A DNA stretch of 64,000 nt from Sulfuritalea sp. (GTDB lineage: Bacteria; Pseudomonadota; Gammaproteobacteria; Burkholderiales; Rhodocyclaceae). The stretch is taken from the NCBI GenBank assembly GCA_016708585.1, contig JADJFK010000005.1, forward strand, positions 1 through 64,000, in the 5' to 3' direction. A model generated the notes under the pieces. The model ran no database searches. It was given only the letters and a program-made list of their open reading frames with translations, and was not told where the DNA came from. Numbering within the stretch: the first letter of the stretch is position 1; each line of letters opens with the position of its first letter. Made by a program: the position numbers and the translations under genes. Of the stretch, positions 10,065 through 21,947 are shown piece by piece.

Positions 10065-10918
10065 TACAGCACCTCGCTCCAGCGTCCGCTCGACTTCAAC
10101 GCATTCTCGACCCGCAGCCAGTTGCCGCCCGACCCGGCCAGCCTGATCATGGCCTGTTCCACCGCCGGCAGCAGGTTGGCCGTGCCGGCGACGAACACGC
10201 GCGTGTTCGACCGCTGCAGCATCTCCCAGACTTCCGCCGCGTTCTGCTCCAGCGACTGGCCGATGGCCACCGGCGCGTCCAGTGCCGGACGCGGGCTTAC
10301 CGCCTGGAAGGCCTTGAAGGTGGGCTGGTCGAAGTAGTTGGCAAGGTCGCTGTTCTCGTCGTTCATGTAGAGCATTTCCAGCGGGCTGCGCGCACCGTAG
10401 AACAGCCGTATCCGGCCCTTCCAGCCGCCGATCTTTTCATAGATCTGGCGGATCAGCGTGCGGAAGGGCGCAATGCCGGTACCCATGCCCAGCATCAGGA
10501 TGTCGGCCGTTTTGTCCTCGGGAATCACGAAAGGGTAGCCGACGGGGCCCGCGAATTCCAGGCGGTCGTCGGGGCGCAGGTCGCACAGGTAGTTCGAGGC
10601 CACACCCCTGTATTCCTCGCCGTTGAACTCGTCGATGTAGCTGCAGCGGCGCACGCAGATGGCGAACTCGGTGGCGTCGCCGCGCCGTTCCAGGTCCATG
10701 ATCGAGTACAGGCGCGCATGGCTGCGGTTGCCGAACTGCCCCGGGGCCATGACGCGGACCAGGTTGCCCAGTTGCGGATCGAAGGACAGGTCGCCGGTGC
10801 GAAACACCAGATGACGCACCTCCTCGCGCGAACTCGGCGGAGTGATGCGGCGCGACTCCTTGAGGATCGCGGAATAGGTCCTTGCGGGAGGCGCGGCGGG
10901 AGGAGTGATGGACGGCAT
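10061..10918 (-). CDS. Ferredoxin-NADP+ reductase, plant-type fold
   Basis: This 285-residue flavoenzyme has the FAD motif RLYSIMD, the NADP-binding GMGTGIAPFRTLI loop (near residue 160), and a C-terminal aromatic residue (SEVLY) that stacks on the flavin, as in plant-type FNRs. It would equilibrate NADPH with reduced ferredoxin in the cytoplasm. It is the last gene of the rnfB-nifJ-rnfCDGEA run, 19 bp after the Cys-rich peptide gene, which suggests that it taps the same ferredoxin pool as Rnf and the 2-oxoacid oxidoreductase. Confidence 0.88.
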   Translation of the reverse strand: MPSITPPAAPPARTYSAILKESRRITPPSSREEVRHLVFRTGDLSFDPQLGNLVRVMAPGQFGNRSHARLYSIMDLERRGDATEFAICVRRCSYIDEFNGEEYRGVASNYLCDLRPDDRLEFAGPVGYPFVIPEDKTADILMLGMGTGIAPFRTLIRQIYEKIGGWKGRIRLFYGARSPLEMLYMNDENSDLANYFDQPTFKAFQAVSPRPALDAPVAIGQSLEQNAAEVWEMLQRSNTRVFVAGTANLLPAVEQAMIRLAGSGGNWLRVENALKSSGRWSEVLY

Positions 10919-10937
10919 GGCATGTGCTCCAGAGAAA

Positions 10938-11135
10938 TTAGCGTTCAGTCGAATCGGTGCTGCAGGCGCTGTCGCAGCCGCTGCCGGCGGAACAGCAGCC
11001 GCACTTGCCCGGATCGCGGAAGGGTCCGAGCTGCGGGTTTCTTGCGGCGAAGCGCCGGTAGGCGCGGTCGATCAGGATTCCGCCCAGGCCGAGGCTGAAG
11101 ATGACGGCGACGGCGATCAGGTAGAGGCCCATCAT
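10938..11135 (-). CDS. Cys-rich single-TM peptide in rnf operon (NqrM/FeoB-associated-like)
   Basis: This 65-residue protein has one N-terminal membrane helix (LYLIAVAVIFSLGLGGILI) followed by a short basic stretch and a cysteine tail, CGCCSAGSGCDSAC (Cys 45, 47, 48, 54, 58). This layout matches NqrM, which is needed to insert the iron centre of Na+-NQR, and the FeoB-associated Cys-rich membrane proteins. Rnf has an equivalent iron centre between RnfA and RnfE. Its ATGATG start overlaps the rnfA stop, so the two are translationally coupled. A role in Rnf iron delivery is an inference from architecture and position. Confidence 0.75.
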   Translation of the reverse strand: MMGLYLIAVAVIFSLGLGGILIDRAYRRFAARNPQLGPFRDPGKCGCCSAGSGCDSACSTDSTER

Positions 11136-11710
11136 CCGCCCAGCCCGGCAAAGCCCATGAAGGAAAGCGAGAGGATGCCGGCCAGCATCAGCGACAGCGC
11201 CGTGCCCTGCGCCAGGTCGGGCACGTTGGACAGCGTCAGGCGCTCGCGCACGCTGGCCATCAGCACCAGCGCCAGGGTGAAGCCGGCGCCGCCGCCGATG
11301 CTGAAGGTGACCGACTGCACGAAATCGTATTCGCGCGCGGTCTGGAACAGCGCCACGCCGAGCACCGCGCAGTTGGTGGTGATCAGCGGCAGGTAGATGC
11401 CCAGCGCGCGGAACAGCGCCGGGCTGTACTTCTTCAGCACCATCTCCACCAGTTGCACCGCCGAGGCGATGATCACGATGTAGGAGATCAGGCGCAGGAA
11501 TTCGAGGTGGAAGGCGGTCAGCAGCAGGTTGAGGCCGTAGGCGCAGAGCGAGGCCACCAGCATCACGAAGGTGGTCGCCACGCCCATCGGAAAAGCCGTG
11601 TCGAGCTTGCCCGAGACGCCGAGGAAGGGGCACAGGCCGAGGAACATCGCCAGCACGAAGTTGTTGGCGAGCAGCGCATTGACGAAAATCTGGAAAGCGG
11701 ATTCAGACAT
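11132..11710 (-). CDS. rnfA: RnfA, membrane subunit of Rnf complex
   Basis: This 192-residue integral membrane protein has about six hydrophobic helices. It keeps the conserved start (NALLANNFVLAMFLGLCPFLGVSGK) and the NCAVLGVALF segment shared with NqrE. Cys residues in LGLCPF and NCAVLG are the expected ligands of the iron centre shared with RnfE. Rnf couples ferredoxin oxidation and NAD+ reduction to Na+ or H+ translocation. It overlaps rnfE by 8 bp and the Cys-rich peptide gene by 4 bp. Confidence 0.95.
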   Translation of the reverse strand: MSESAFQIFVNALLANNFVLAMFLGLCPFLGVSGKLDTAFPMGVATTFVMLVASLCAYGLNLLLTAFHLEFLRLISYIVIIASAVQLVEMVLKKYSPALFRALGIYLPLITTNCAVLGVALFQTAREYDFVQSVTFSIGGGAGFTLALVLMASVRERLTLSNVPDLAQGTALSLMLAGILSLSFMGFAGLGG

Positions 11711-12344
11711 GTGGCGTCGCCTCCTTCGCCGGCAGGCCCGCCTTGCGCCGCGCCCACCACGAGAACAGCAGCAGCCAGGCGCCGAGCACGAAGAAGCCGC
11801 CGGGCGGCAGCACCATGATCACCCAGGGCTGGAAGCCGGCGCCGAACAACGCGACGCCGAACAGCGTGCCGGCGCCAAGGATTTCGCGTACCACGCCCAG
11901 CGCCAGCAGGCCAATGGTGAAGCCGACGCCCATGCCCGCCGCGTTGATCATCGCCGGCAGCGGCGGGTTCTTCGCCGCGTGCGCCTCGGCGCGGCCGAGG
12001 ATGATGCAATTCACCACGATCAGCTGGATGAAGGCGCCCAGCGCGTCGTAGAGCGCCAGGCTGATGGCCTGGATCGCGTAGTCCACGGCCGTGACGAAGG
12101 TGGCGATGATCACGATGTACACCGCGATGCGCACCTCCTTCGGCGTGAGTTTGCGCATCAGCGAGACCAACCCGCAGGAGCAGACCAGCACGAACAGCGT
12201 CGCCACCCCCATCGAGATGGCATTGATCGCCGACACCGTGACGGCCAGCGTCGGGCACATGCCCAGCACCATGACGAACACCGGGTTCTGGCGCCAGACG
12301 CCCTCCATGAATTCGTCCCAGGTCTTGTATTGAGCGGCATTCAT
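11703..12344 (-). CDS. rnfE: RnfE, membrane subunit of Rnf complex
   Basis: This 213-residue paralogue of RnfA has about six membrane spans and the family signature WRQNPVFVMVLGMCPTLAVT, plus NCIILGRAEAHAAKN. It pairs with RnfA, the two having inverted topology around a shared iron centre. The ATG at 12344 overlaps the rnfG stop (ATGA). The frame is open further upstream but that region is the body of rnfG in another frame. Confidence 0.95.
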   Translation of the reverse strand: MNAAQYKTWDEFMEGVWRQNPVFVMVLGMCPTLAVTVSAINAISMGVATLFVLVCSCGLVSLMRKLTPKEVRIAVYIVIIATFVTAVDYAIQAISLALYDALGAFIQLIVVNCIILGRAEAHAAKNPPLPAMINAAGMGVGFTIGLLALGVVREILGAGTLFGVALFGAGFQPWVIMVLPPGGFFVLGAWLLLFSWWARRKAGLPAKEATPHV

Positions 12345-13078
12345 GATTTCTTCGCCAGAGTGTCTAGTTTGGGAACCAGGCGCGGCAGCAGCGCCTGCGC
12401 CGAATCGTTGATCGCCTTGCCCACGGCGCGCGAGGTGATGGTGGCGCCGGCGATGGCGTCGATCTGCCAGGCATTGGCCTTGCTGCCGTGCTTGACGGCC
12501 TTGACCTCGTTGGCCAGCGCCGAGAGGTCGGCCTTGAGCTTGACGTCGAGCGCGGTGAAGTTGGCGAGGAATTCCTTGTCGGTGATGATCTTGTCGCCGA
12601 TGCCGGGCGTCTCGCGCATCGACACCACGCCGATGCCGACCACGCACTGGCAGTCCGGCTGGTAGCCGAACATGATGCGCACGTTGTCGGCATAACCCTT
12701 GCCCACGCCCTCGGCGGCGATGCCGGCGAGCTTGCCGGACTCGTCGTAGGCGGCGAAGAATTTCACCGCACCGGGTGGAATCGCCGTGTCGCCAGCGCCG
12801 ACTTTTGCGATTCCGCCGCCGGCCTGGGCGACGAACTCTTCGATCGACTTCGCCTTGGGCAGCACCTTGAACACCGCGCGCTCGGTGGCGATGCGCTTGT
12901 TGGCCGCCACCGCGTCGTAGGTGCCCTGGTAGGCGCCGACGATGATCAGGCCGCAGATCGCCGAGACCAGGCCGAGGGTGCGGATCATCGCGCCGGTCGG
13001 CGATTCCGGCGGCGCGGCTTCGGGCGCGGCAACCGCGATCGGAATCACCTTCTTGTCAGTGGATGAAGGCTCGCTCAT
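12341..13078 (-). CDS. rnfG: RnfG, covalent-FMN subunit of Rnf complex
   Basis: This 245-residue protein has one N-terminal membrane helix (MIRTLGLVSAICGLIIVGAY) after an unusually long Pro/Ala-rich N-terminal tail, and an FMN-binding domain ending in the flavin-attachment motif AGATITSRAV. RnfG carries FMN on the outer face of the membrane. The central part includes GIAKVGAGDTAIPPGA, encoded by an exact copy of the 26-bp dispersed repeat at 12781-12806. This lies before the conserved ADNVRIMFGY region and looks like an insertion in a loop. Confidence 0.94.
   Translation of the reverse strand: MSEPSSTDKKVIPIAVAAPEAAPPESPTGAMIRTLGLVSAICGLIIVGAYQGTYDAVAANKRIATERAVFKVLPKAKSIEEFVAQAGGGIAKVGAGDTAIPPGAVKFFAAYDESGKLAGIAAEGVGKGYADNVRIMFGYQPDCQCVVGIGVVSMRETPGIGDKIITDKEFLANFTALDVKLKADLSALANEVKAVKHGSKANAWQIDAIAGATITSRAVGKAINDSAQALLPRLVPKLDTLAKKS
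12781..12806 (+). repeat. 26-bp dispersed repeat, copy 2 (in rnfG)
   Basis: Exact match to the consensus. In the rnfG reading frame on the minus strand it encodes KVGAGDTA. GGAATCGC (overlapping its left end) and GCGATTCC (just beyond its right end) form an 8-bp inverted repeat around it, spanning 12777-12814. Confidence 0.85.
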
Positions 13079-14223
13079 TTTTTCGGCTTGTTCGGCAGGA
13101 AACGTTTCTTCGGCGTCACCGCGCTGGCTTCTTCGCGCGAGATGTAGCCGGGGTTCAGCGGATAAGTGGCGCGCTTCTTCGCGCGATCGAGCACGCCGCG
13201 GCCGAAGGGTATGGGCTGGGTGACCTTCTCGATCAGGGGCGACGCGGCATTGGCGATCAGGATGGCGTACATCACGCCTTCCGGCAGGCCGCTGTAGTAG
13301 CGGATCACCACGGTCAGCAGGCCGATCAGCGCGCCATACACCCACATGCCCTTGGGTGTCACCGGCGAGGTCGCCATGTCGGTGGCCATGTACACCGCGC
13401 CGAGGATCAGGCCGCCGGAGAACAGCATGAAGAAGGGATTGGGATAGCGCGCCGGGTCGAAGGCGAACAGCAGCCAGGCCGTCAGCGCCGCGCTGCCCAG
13501 CACCGCCAGCGGGATGCGCCAGTCCATGTAGCGGCGCGAGGCCAGGTAGGCGCCGCAGAGCAGGATCAGCATGGGCGACGGCCCCACCGCCATGTGGCCG
13601 GAAAGCGAGGTCAGCAGTTCGTCGGCATTGGCGATGACGCCGTCGAACTTCCACTTCGCCAACGGCGTCGCCCCGGCCAGCGCATCGAGGTTCTTGGCTT
13701 TGAGCCAGGCAGTCGGCTCGGCCGGAATCATCAGCGGCCAGGCCAGGGTCGACGGGATGAACTCGGTAAAACGTCCCGGCAGGAAGGACGGCGTGTAGGT
13801 CGCGATCGCGGTCGGGAAGGCCGCCTGGACGAAGGCGCGGCCGACCAGCGCCGGATTGAAGACATTGAAGCCGATGCCGCCGAACAGCGCCTTGCCCAGC
13901 GCGATGGCCACCATGCCGGCCACCGCGCCCATCCACAGCGGGAAGCCCGGCGGCAGGGTCAGCGCCAGCAGCAGCCCGGTGATGACGGCGGAGTAATCCG
14001 ACAAGCGCCCGGCCTGGGTGCCGGTGCGCACGAAGAAGCGCTCGGTGAGCAGGCAGATGCCGGTCACCACGGCGATCGAGGCCAGCGCCGAGATACCGTA
14101 CTGGAAGACGTAGAAGGCGCAGATCGGCAGCAGCGAATACACCACGTTGCGCATGATGGTCTCGACCGTCTTGGTCGATTGCACATGCGGCGCGGAGCGG
14201 ATTTCGATGGGCGCGGAGTTCAT
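13075..14223 (-). CDS. rnfD: RnfD, membrane subunit of Rnf complex
   Basis: This 382-residue membrane protein related to NqrB has about eight to ten hydrophobic segments. It keeps the conserved GGIGFNVFNPALVGRAF region and a candidate covalent FMN site, LAGATPLA. It works with RnfG in transmembrane electron transfer. The ATG at 14223 is chosen because the sequence before it is a GC-rich hairpin region. The C-terminal tail (KKRFLPNKPKK) is strongly basic and cytoplasmic by charge. Confidence 0.94.
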   Translation of the reverse strand: MNSAPIEIRSAPHVQSTKTVETIMRNVVYSLLPICAFYVFQYGISALASIAVVTGICLLTERFFVRTGTQAGRLSDYSAVITGLLLALTLPPGFPLWMGAVAGMVAIALGKALFGGIGFNVFNPALVGRAFVQAAFPTAIATYTPSFLPGRFTEFIPSTLAWPLMIPAEPTAWLKAKNLDALAGATPLAKWKFDGVIANADELLTSLSGHMAVGPSPMLILLCGAYLASRRYMDWRIPLAVLGSAALTAWLLFAFDPARYPNPFFMLFSGGLILGAVYMATDMATSPVTPKGMWVYGALIGLLTVVIRYYSGLPEGVMYAILIANAASPLIEKVTQPIPFGRGVLDRAKKRATYPLNPGYISREEASAVTPKKRFLPNKPKK

Positions 14224-14238
14224 TGGCCCACCCCCCGG

Positions 14239-14259
14239 CCCCCGCCCCACGGGCGGGGG
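14239..14259. other. Perfect 9-bp GC hairpin between rnfC and rnfD
   Basis: CCCCCGCCC and GGGCGGGGG flank a 3-nt loop (CAC) in the 109-bp gap between rnfC and rnfD. No T-tract follows on the minus strand, so it is more likely a processing or stability element within the operon than a terminator. It also lies close to the likely ribosome-binding region of rnfD. Confidence 0.45.
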
Positions 14260-14332
14260 TGACGGCGGTTCGCCGCTACGCGGCTCCATGTCATTGGCTG
14301 CGCCGCCCTTGGGGCGGCCCTGCGGACGGCGC

Positions 14333-15703
14333 TCATGCCGCCTTCTCCCGCAGGATCTGCTTGGCAACGCGGAACTGCTGCACCAGCGGGATGTTGGACG
14401 GGCAGACATAGGTGCAGCAGCCGCATTCGAAGCAGTCGCCGAGGAAATACTGCTCGCCCATCAGGTCGTACTCGCGCTTGGCCGCCAGCATGCCCAGGGT
14501 CGAGGGATTGAGGCCCATCGGGCAGGATTCGACGCACTCGCCGCACTTGATGCAGGGATAGGTCTGGCGCGACTCGCGCTCCTGCATGTCCTCGCGGCGG
14601 AATACCAGCACGCCGGAGACGCCCTTGGTGATCGGCACGTCGAGCGAAGCGATGGCCTGCCCCATCATCGGCCCGCCGAGGATCACCTGGCGCGCATCCA
14701 TCGCGTCCACCGCCGGCGCGCCGGCATAGTCGAGCACGAACTTGAGCGGCGTGCCGAGGATCACGCGGTAGTCGCCGGGCTTGGCCACGCCGGGCCCGGT
14801 CACCGTCACCACGCGCTCGGTGAGCCCCTGCCCCAGCGGCAGCAGCTTGCCCAGCGCCGCCAGCGTGCCGACGTTGCTGACCACCATGCCCAGCGCGATG
14901 GGCAGGCCGCCGGCCGGCATCTCGGCGCCGAACAGCGCCGTGATCAGCATCTTCTCGGCGCCTTGCGGGTACTTGGTCGGCACCGCCTCGACGTGGATTT
15001 CTTCCGTCACGCCGGCCGCCGCCGCGTCGGCAATGGCCTGGCGCAGCACCAGCACCGCGTCCGGCTTGTTGTCCTCGACGCCGATGATGGCGCGCACCGC
15101 GCCGGTGGCGCGCATCGCATAGCGAATGCCGGCGATCAGGTCGGCCGCATGTTCGATCATGACGCGGTGGTCGCAGGTGAGGTAGGGCTCGCATTCGCAG
15201 CCGTTCACCACCAGGGTATGCACCTTGGCCTGCTTGGGCACCGAGAGCTTGGCGTGGGTCGGAAACGCCGCCCCGCCCAGGCCGACCATGCCGGTGTCCC
15301 AGATCGCCTGCAGGATGTCCTGGCCGGTGGCCTGCGACAGGTCGCGCGGCCGGCCCCAGAGGTCTTCCTGGGTCGCGCCGGCGTGTGCGCGAATGACAAT
15401 CGACTCGACCCAGGGGCCGCGCATGCCGGGACGCAGGCCGATGAACTCGACAATGCCCGACAGCGGCGCGTGGTGCGGCACCGAGAGCCACTCGTCGCTG
15501 CGCGCGATGGGCTGGCCGCGCACCACCTCCTGGCCGACGCGGACGATGGCGCGCGGCGTCTTGCCGATGTGCTGCGACAGCGGCACCGTCACCCGGTCGG
15601 GGAAGGGCAGGCGCCGTATCCTGCGCTCCGCCGTCAGCTTGCAGCCTGGCGGATGCACGCCGCGCTGGAAGGCTTCGCCGCGAAAGTAGGAGACGAGTTT
15701 CAT
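14333..15703 (-). CDS. rnfC: RnfC, NADH-binding iron-sulfur subunit of Rnf complex
   Basis: This 456-residue peripheral subunit has an N-terminal barrel-like part, a NuoF-like FMN/NADH region (GMVGLGGAAFPTHAKL near residue 140, NGCECEPYLTCDH) and two C-terminal 4Fe-4S motifs (CIKCGECVESC and CFECGCCTYVC). It links the soluble NAD(H) side to the membrane subunits. It begins a few bases after the stop of the nifJ-like gene. Length is on the short side for the family because the C-terminal Ala/Lys-rich extension seen in gammaproteobacteria is absent. Confidence 0.95.
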   Translation of the reverse strand: MKLVSYFRGEAFQRGVHPPGCKLTAERRIRRLPFPDRVTVPLSQHIGKTPRAIVRVGQEVVRGQPIARSDEWLSVPHHAPLSGIVEFIGLRPGMRGPWVESIVIRAHAGATQEDLWGRPRDLSQATGQDILQAIWDTGMVGLGGAAFPTHAKLSVPKQAKVHTLVVNGCECEPYLTCDHRVMIEHAADLIAGIRYAMRATGAVRAIIGVEDNKPDAVLVLRQAIADAAAAGVTEEIHVEAVPTKYPQGAEKMLITALFGAEMPAGGLPIALGMVVSNVGTLAALGKLLPLGQGLTERVVTVTGPGVAKPGDYRVILGTPLKFVLDYAGAPAVDAMDARQVILGGPMMGQAIASLDVPITKGVSGVLVFRREDMQERESRQTYPCIKCGECVESCPMGLNPSTLGMLAAKREYDLMGEQYFLGDCFECGCCTYVCPSNIPLVQQFRVAKQILREKAA

Positions 15704-15707
15704 TGGC

Positions 15708-19241
<3,534 letters not shown>

Positions 19242-19255
19242 CTCGTCCTTGGGGT

Positions 19256-20671
19256 TCAGCGGATCGCGCGCGAAGTCGATCGAGAGGTAGAAGAACTTGC
19301 GTTGCGCTGCCGTCGGGCAGCATGTTCTCGACGGCGCCGATCAGCGCCTCGGGTTGCAGGTCGCGGCTGCCCAGGCCATAGCAGCCGGAATACAGGCGCG
19401 GCATGTCGGCGGCGGCATACACCGCGTACTCGGCATAGGGCGCATCCTTCTGCCCCTGCGCCGCCGCCATGCCGTTCTCCACGCATTTCATCAGCGTGGC
19501 GCGCACTTCCCGCATCAGCGGCAGGTCTTCCGCCAGCGGCTGGTCGGTGCGCTCCAGCACCACCACGCCTTTCTTGCCGCGCAGCACGCGGCCCAGCAGG
19601 TCGCCGGGGAAGGGACGGAACATGGTCAGATTGACCACGCCGACCTTGAGCTTGCGCGTCTCGCGCAGGTAGTCGGCGACGGCCTCGGCCTGCACGATCA
19701 TGCTGCCCATGCCGAGGATGACGTAATCGGCATCCTCGGTCTTGAAACCCGACACGCGCTGGTAGCCGCGCCCGGTAAGGGAAGCGAACTCGTCCATGCA
19801 GCCGTCGGCCAGGGCCTCGACGTGGTCGAAGAAATACGGGCGCTGGCCGGCCGTGGCCTGCATGTAGGCATCCTGGTTCTGCACCGAGCCCGACAAGCAG
19901 CGGCAGGTCCACGTCCCAGATCGCCGGCACGCGGCGCCGCTTCGGCCCGTAGAGCATCTGCTGCGCCGGGGTTGGCGAATCGATCATGTCGTCGGGCTTG
20001 CCGCAGAACTCGGCCACCAGTTCGCGCTCGGGCAGCACGCAGGATTCGATCAGGTGGCTGGTGAGGAAGCCGTCCTGGCCGATGATGGCCGGCGTCAGCG
20101 ACAACTCGGCCAGCTTGCGCCCGATCAGGTTGAGGTCGGCCGCCTCGGTGGCGTTCTTCGCCATCATCTGGATGAAGCCGGTGTCATCGACGCAGTGGTA
20201 GTCGTCGTGGCCGGCATGCACGTTGAGCGAGGCCTTGGTGATGGCGCGGCAGCCCATGTTGAGCACGTAGGGCAGGCGCTTGCCGACCGCCGCGTAAAGC
20301 GATTCGTGCATGAAGGCGACGCCCTGCGCCGAGGAGAAGTTGCTGGCGCGCAGCCCCGTCATCGCCATGCCGGCGGTGACGCCGGCGGCGGCATGTTCCG
20401 ATTCCGGCTCGATGAAGATCAGCGGCTTGTTCGAGATGTTGAGGTGGCCCTTGGCGACCTCCTCCGCCCAGTACTCGCCCATCTGCGTCGAGGGCGTGAT
20501 CGGGTAGGCGCCGGCGGCATCCGAGGACTCGCGCTCGACGTGGATCACGGCGGTGTTGCCGTCCACCGCGTCGCGCACCCCGGGGTACTTGACCTTGCCC
20601 GCGGCGACGCCGGCGCCGGTTTGCGGCAGCAGGGTGGAGGAAAAGATTTTCTTGATCATCGACAGGCTCAT
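19256..20671 (-). CDS. nifJ: 2-oxoacid (pyruvate):ferredoxin oxidoreductase, N-terminal part (frameshifted)
   Basis: The frame from 20671 encodes the N-terminal thiamine-binding domain (ESSDAAGAYPITPSTQMGEY) and is good to about 19900 (AIWDVDLPLL). There an extra T (CTGCTTGTCG instead of CTGCTGTCG) shifts the gene into the next frame, which carries the authentic continuation (SGSVQNQDAYMQATAG to about VENMLPDG). A second extra base near 19290 returns it to the frame of the downstream part. Everything after about 19900 in this frame is therefore out-of-frame translation. Both changes are single-base gains, with intact sequence on each side; a sequencing error is at least as likely as a true pseudogene. 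Confidence 0.85.
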   Translation of the reverse strand: MSLSMIKKIFSSTLLPQTGAGVAAGKVKYPGVRDAVDGNTAVIHVERESSDAAGAYPITPSTQMGEYWAEEVAKGHLNISNKPLIFIEPESEHAAAGVTAGMAMTGLRASNFSSAQGVAFMHESLYAAVGKRLPYVLNMGCRAITKASLNVHAGHDDYHCVDDTGFIQMMAKNATEAADLNLIGRKLAELSLTPAIIGQDGFLTSHLIESCVLPERELVAEFCGKPDDMIDSPTPAQQMLYGPKRRRVPAIWDVDLPLLVGLGAEPGCLHAGHGRPAPVFLRPRRGPGRRLHGRVRFPYRARLPARVGFQDRGCRLRHPRHGQHDRAGRGRRRLPARDAQAQGRRGQSDHVPSLPRRPAGPRAARQERRGGAGAHRPAAGGRPAADAGSARHADEMRGERHGGGAGAEGCALCRVRGVCRRRHAAPVFRLLWPGQPRPATRGADRRRREHAARRQRNASSSTSRSTSRAIR

Positions 20672-20693
20672 GGCAGCTTCCTCAAAAACGGAT

Positions 20694-21572
20694 TCAGACG
20701 TGCAGCGGCAGGGGCTCGTTGCGCAGGATCTTCTTGGCCGCCGCGCCCTTCACGGCGCGGTCGGGGGTCTCGAACCAGACGATGGCGCCGGTGGGGCAGC
20801 GCTCGATCGGTTCGCGCGTGGCCTGGTCGTTCCAGTCGTAATTGACCACGGCCAGATTCCTGGCAAGTTGCATCAGTTTCAGCGGCGCGTCGGCGACGCA
20901 TTTGCCGCAGGCGGTGCAGGCCACCTCGCAGGAGGCTTCGGCGGTGTCGCCGTCCGCCTGGTTCTTGCAGGCGACCCAGAGGCGGTGGCTGACCGCCTCG
21001 AGGCTGAACAGGCCCTTGGGGCAGACCTCGACGCAGTCGTTGCAGGCCGTGCATTTTTCGCTATCCACCACCGGCAGGCCGTGCAGGTCCATGTGGATGG
21101 CATCGAAGGTGCAGACATTGGCGCAGTCGGCAAGCCCGAGGCAACCCCAGGCGCATTCCTTGCCGCCGCCCGAGACCACGGCCGCCGCGCGGCAGGTCTT
21201 GAGGCCTTCGTAGCGCGCGCGCAGGAAGGCGACATGGCGGCCGCCGCCGCAGGCCAGGCGCGCCACCTGCTTTTCCACCGTGCCGGCGGCGACGCCGAGC
21301 AGGTCGGCGATGTCCTGGCGTTGCTGCGGCGAACTCACCGTGCATTTGGCGGGGATGGTATCGCCGCCGACCACCTTCTCGGCGAAGTCGCGGCAGCCGG
21401 CCTGGCCGCAGGCGCCGCAATTCGACTTGGGCAGCAGGTCCTCGACCTGGCCGATGCGCGGGTCCTCGAAGACGTAGAGTTTCTTGTTGGCGATGGCGAG
21501 CAGCAGCGCGAGCAGCACGCCCAGACCGGCCATGAAGCCACCTGCCACCGCGAGATTCGTCAACGACTCCAA
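20694..21572 (-). CDS. rnfB: RnfB, ferredoxin-accepting iron-sulfur subunit of Rnf complex
   Basis: This 292-residue protein has an N-terminal membrane helix (GGFMAGLGVLLALLLAIA), the characteristic Fer4_15-type cluster motif (NCGACGQAGCRDFAEKVVGG), and downstream ferredoxin motifs (CANVC, CTACNDCVEVC, CTACGKC). RnfB is the entry point for electrons from reduced ferredoxin. It is the first gene of the run, separated from the other rnf genes by the nifJ-like gene, and it is preceded by a long leader. The C-terminal extension after the last cluster (ERCPTGAIVWFETPDRAVKG) contains another Cys. Confidence 0.94.
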   Translation of the reverse strand: MESLTNLAVAGGFMAGLGVLLALLLAIANKKLYVFEDPRIGQVEDLLPKSNCGACGQAGCRDFAEKVVGGDTIPAKCTVSSPQQRQDIADLLGVAAGTVEKQVARLACGGGRHVAFLRARYEGLKTCRAAAVVSGGGKECAWGCLGLADCANVCTFDAIHMDLHGLPVVDSEKCTACNDCVEVCPKGLFSLEAVSHRLWVACKNQADGDTAEASCEVACTACGKCVADAPLKLMQLARNLAVVNYDWNDQATREPIERCPTGAIVWFETPDRAVKGAAAKKILRNEPLPLHV

Positions 21573-21890
21573 CGTCGCCCTTCCCCCGTAATGCGATTTG
21601 GTTTAGATCTCAATAAACCGCACGCCGAACATGGTCTTCCCGCCGCGCCCTTTCATGCCCGGTGCGTGTCAGGCACGGGGCCAATCGAAAGGAAAACGGC
21701 GATCCAGAAAGCTCCGGCTCCAGCCTTGAGGGCGGACACCGTCACTCCAATCACGTCGCAGCCGGGAGTTGCTCCCGATCTACTGGGGAAGCCGGCGCGT
21801 TGACACCGACTCGGTCAAACACCGGAAGCAGGGTTCCGCCTCGGGTGGGTGTGACAAGTCCACTATAAGACTTGCGACCCCGCCATCCAA
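21573..21890 (-). promoter_or_regulatory. Promoter and ~280-nt leader of the rnfB operon with a small ORF
   Basis: On the minus strand TTGGAT (21890-21885) and TATAGT (21867-21862) are 17 bp apart and make a good sigma-70-type promoter, with a start near 21855. The leader to rnfB is about 280 nt. It contains a hairpin (CGGGAG-TTG-CTCCCG at 21763-21777), further GC-rich dyads near 21800-21840, and a 28-codon GTG-start ORF at 21739-21653. The ORF has GGAG five bases upstream, a hydrophobic core (AFWIAVFLSIG) and the end PVPDTHRA. A structured regulatory leader or leader peptide is an inference. Nothing else is seen between 21573 and 21947. Confidence 0.5.
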
Positions 21891-21947
21891 GCGGTTAATT
21901 TTATTTCCGCATTCGCGGAGTTCATCCGCCGTCGGGCAGCCCCGGGG

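Noticed and set aside
21590..21625. FNR-like palindrome upstream of rnfB (TTGAGATCTAAAC)
   Set aside because: Only one half-site fits the consensus, and it lies well downstream of the better promoter.
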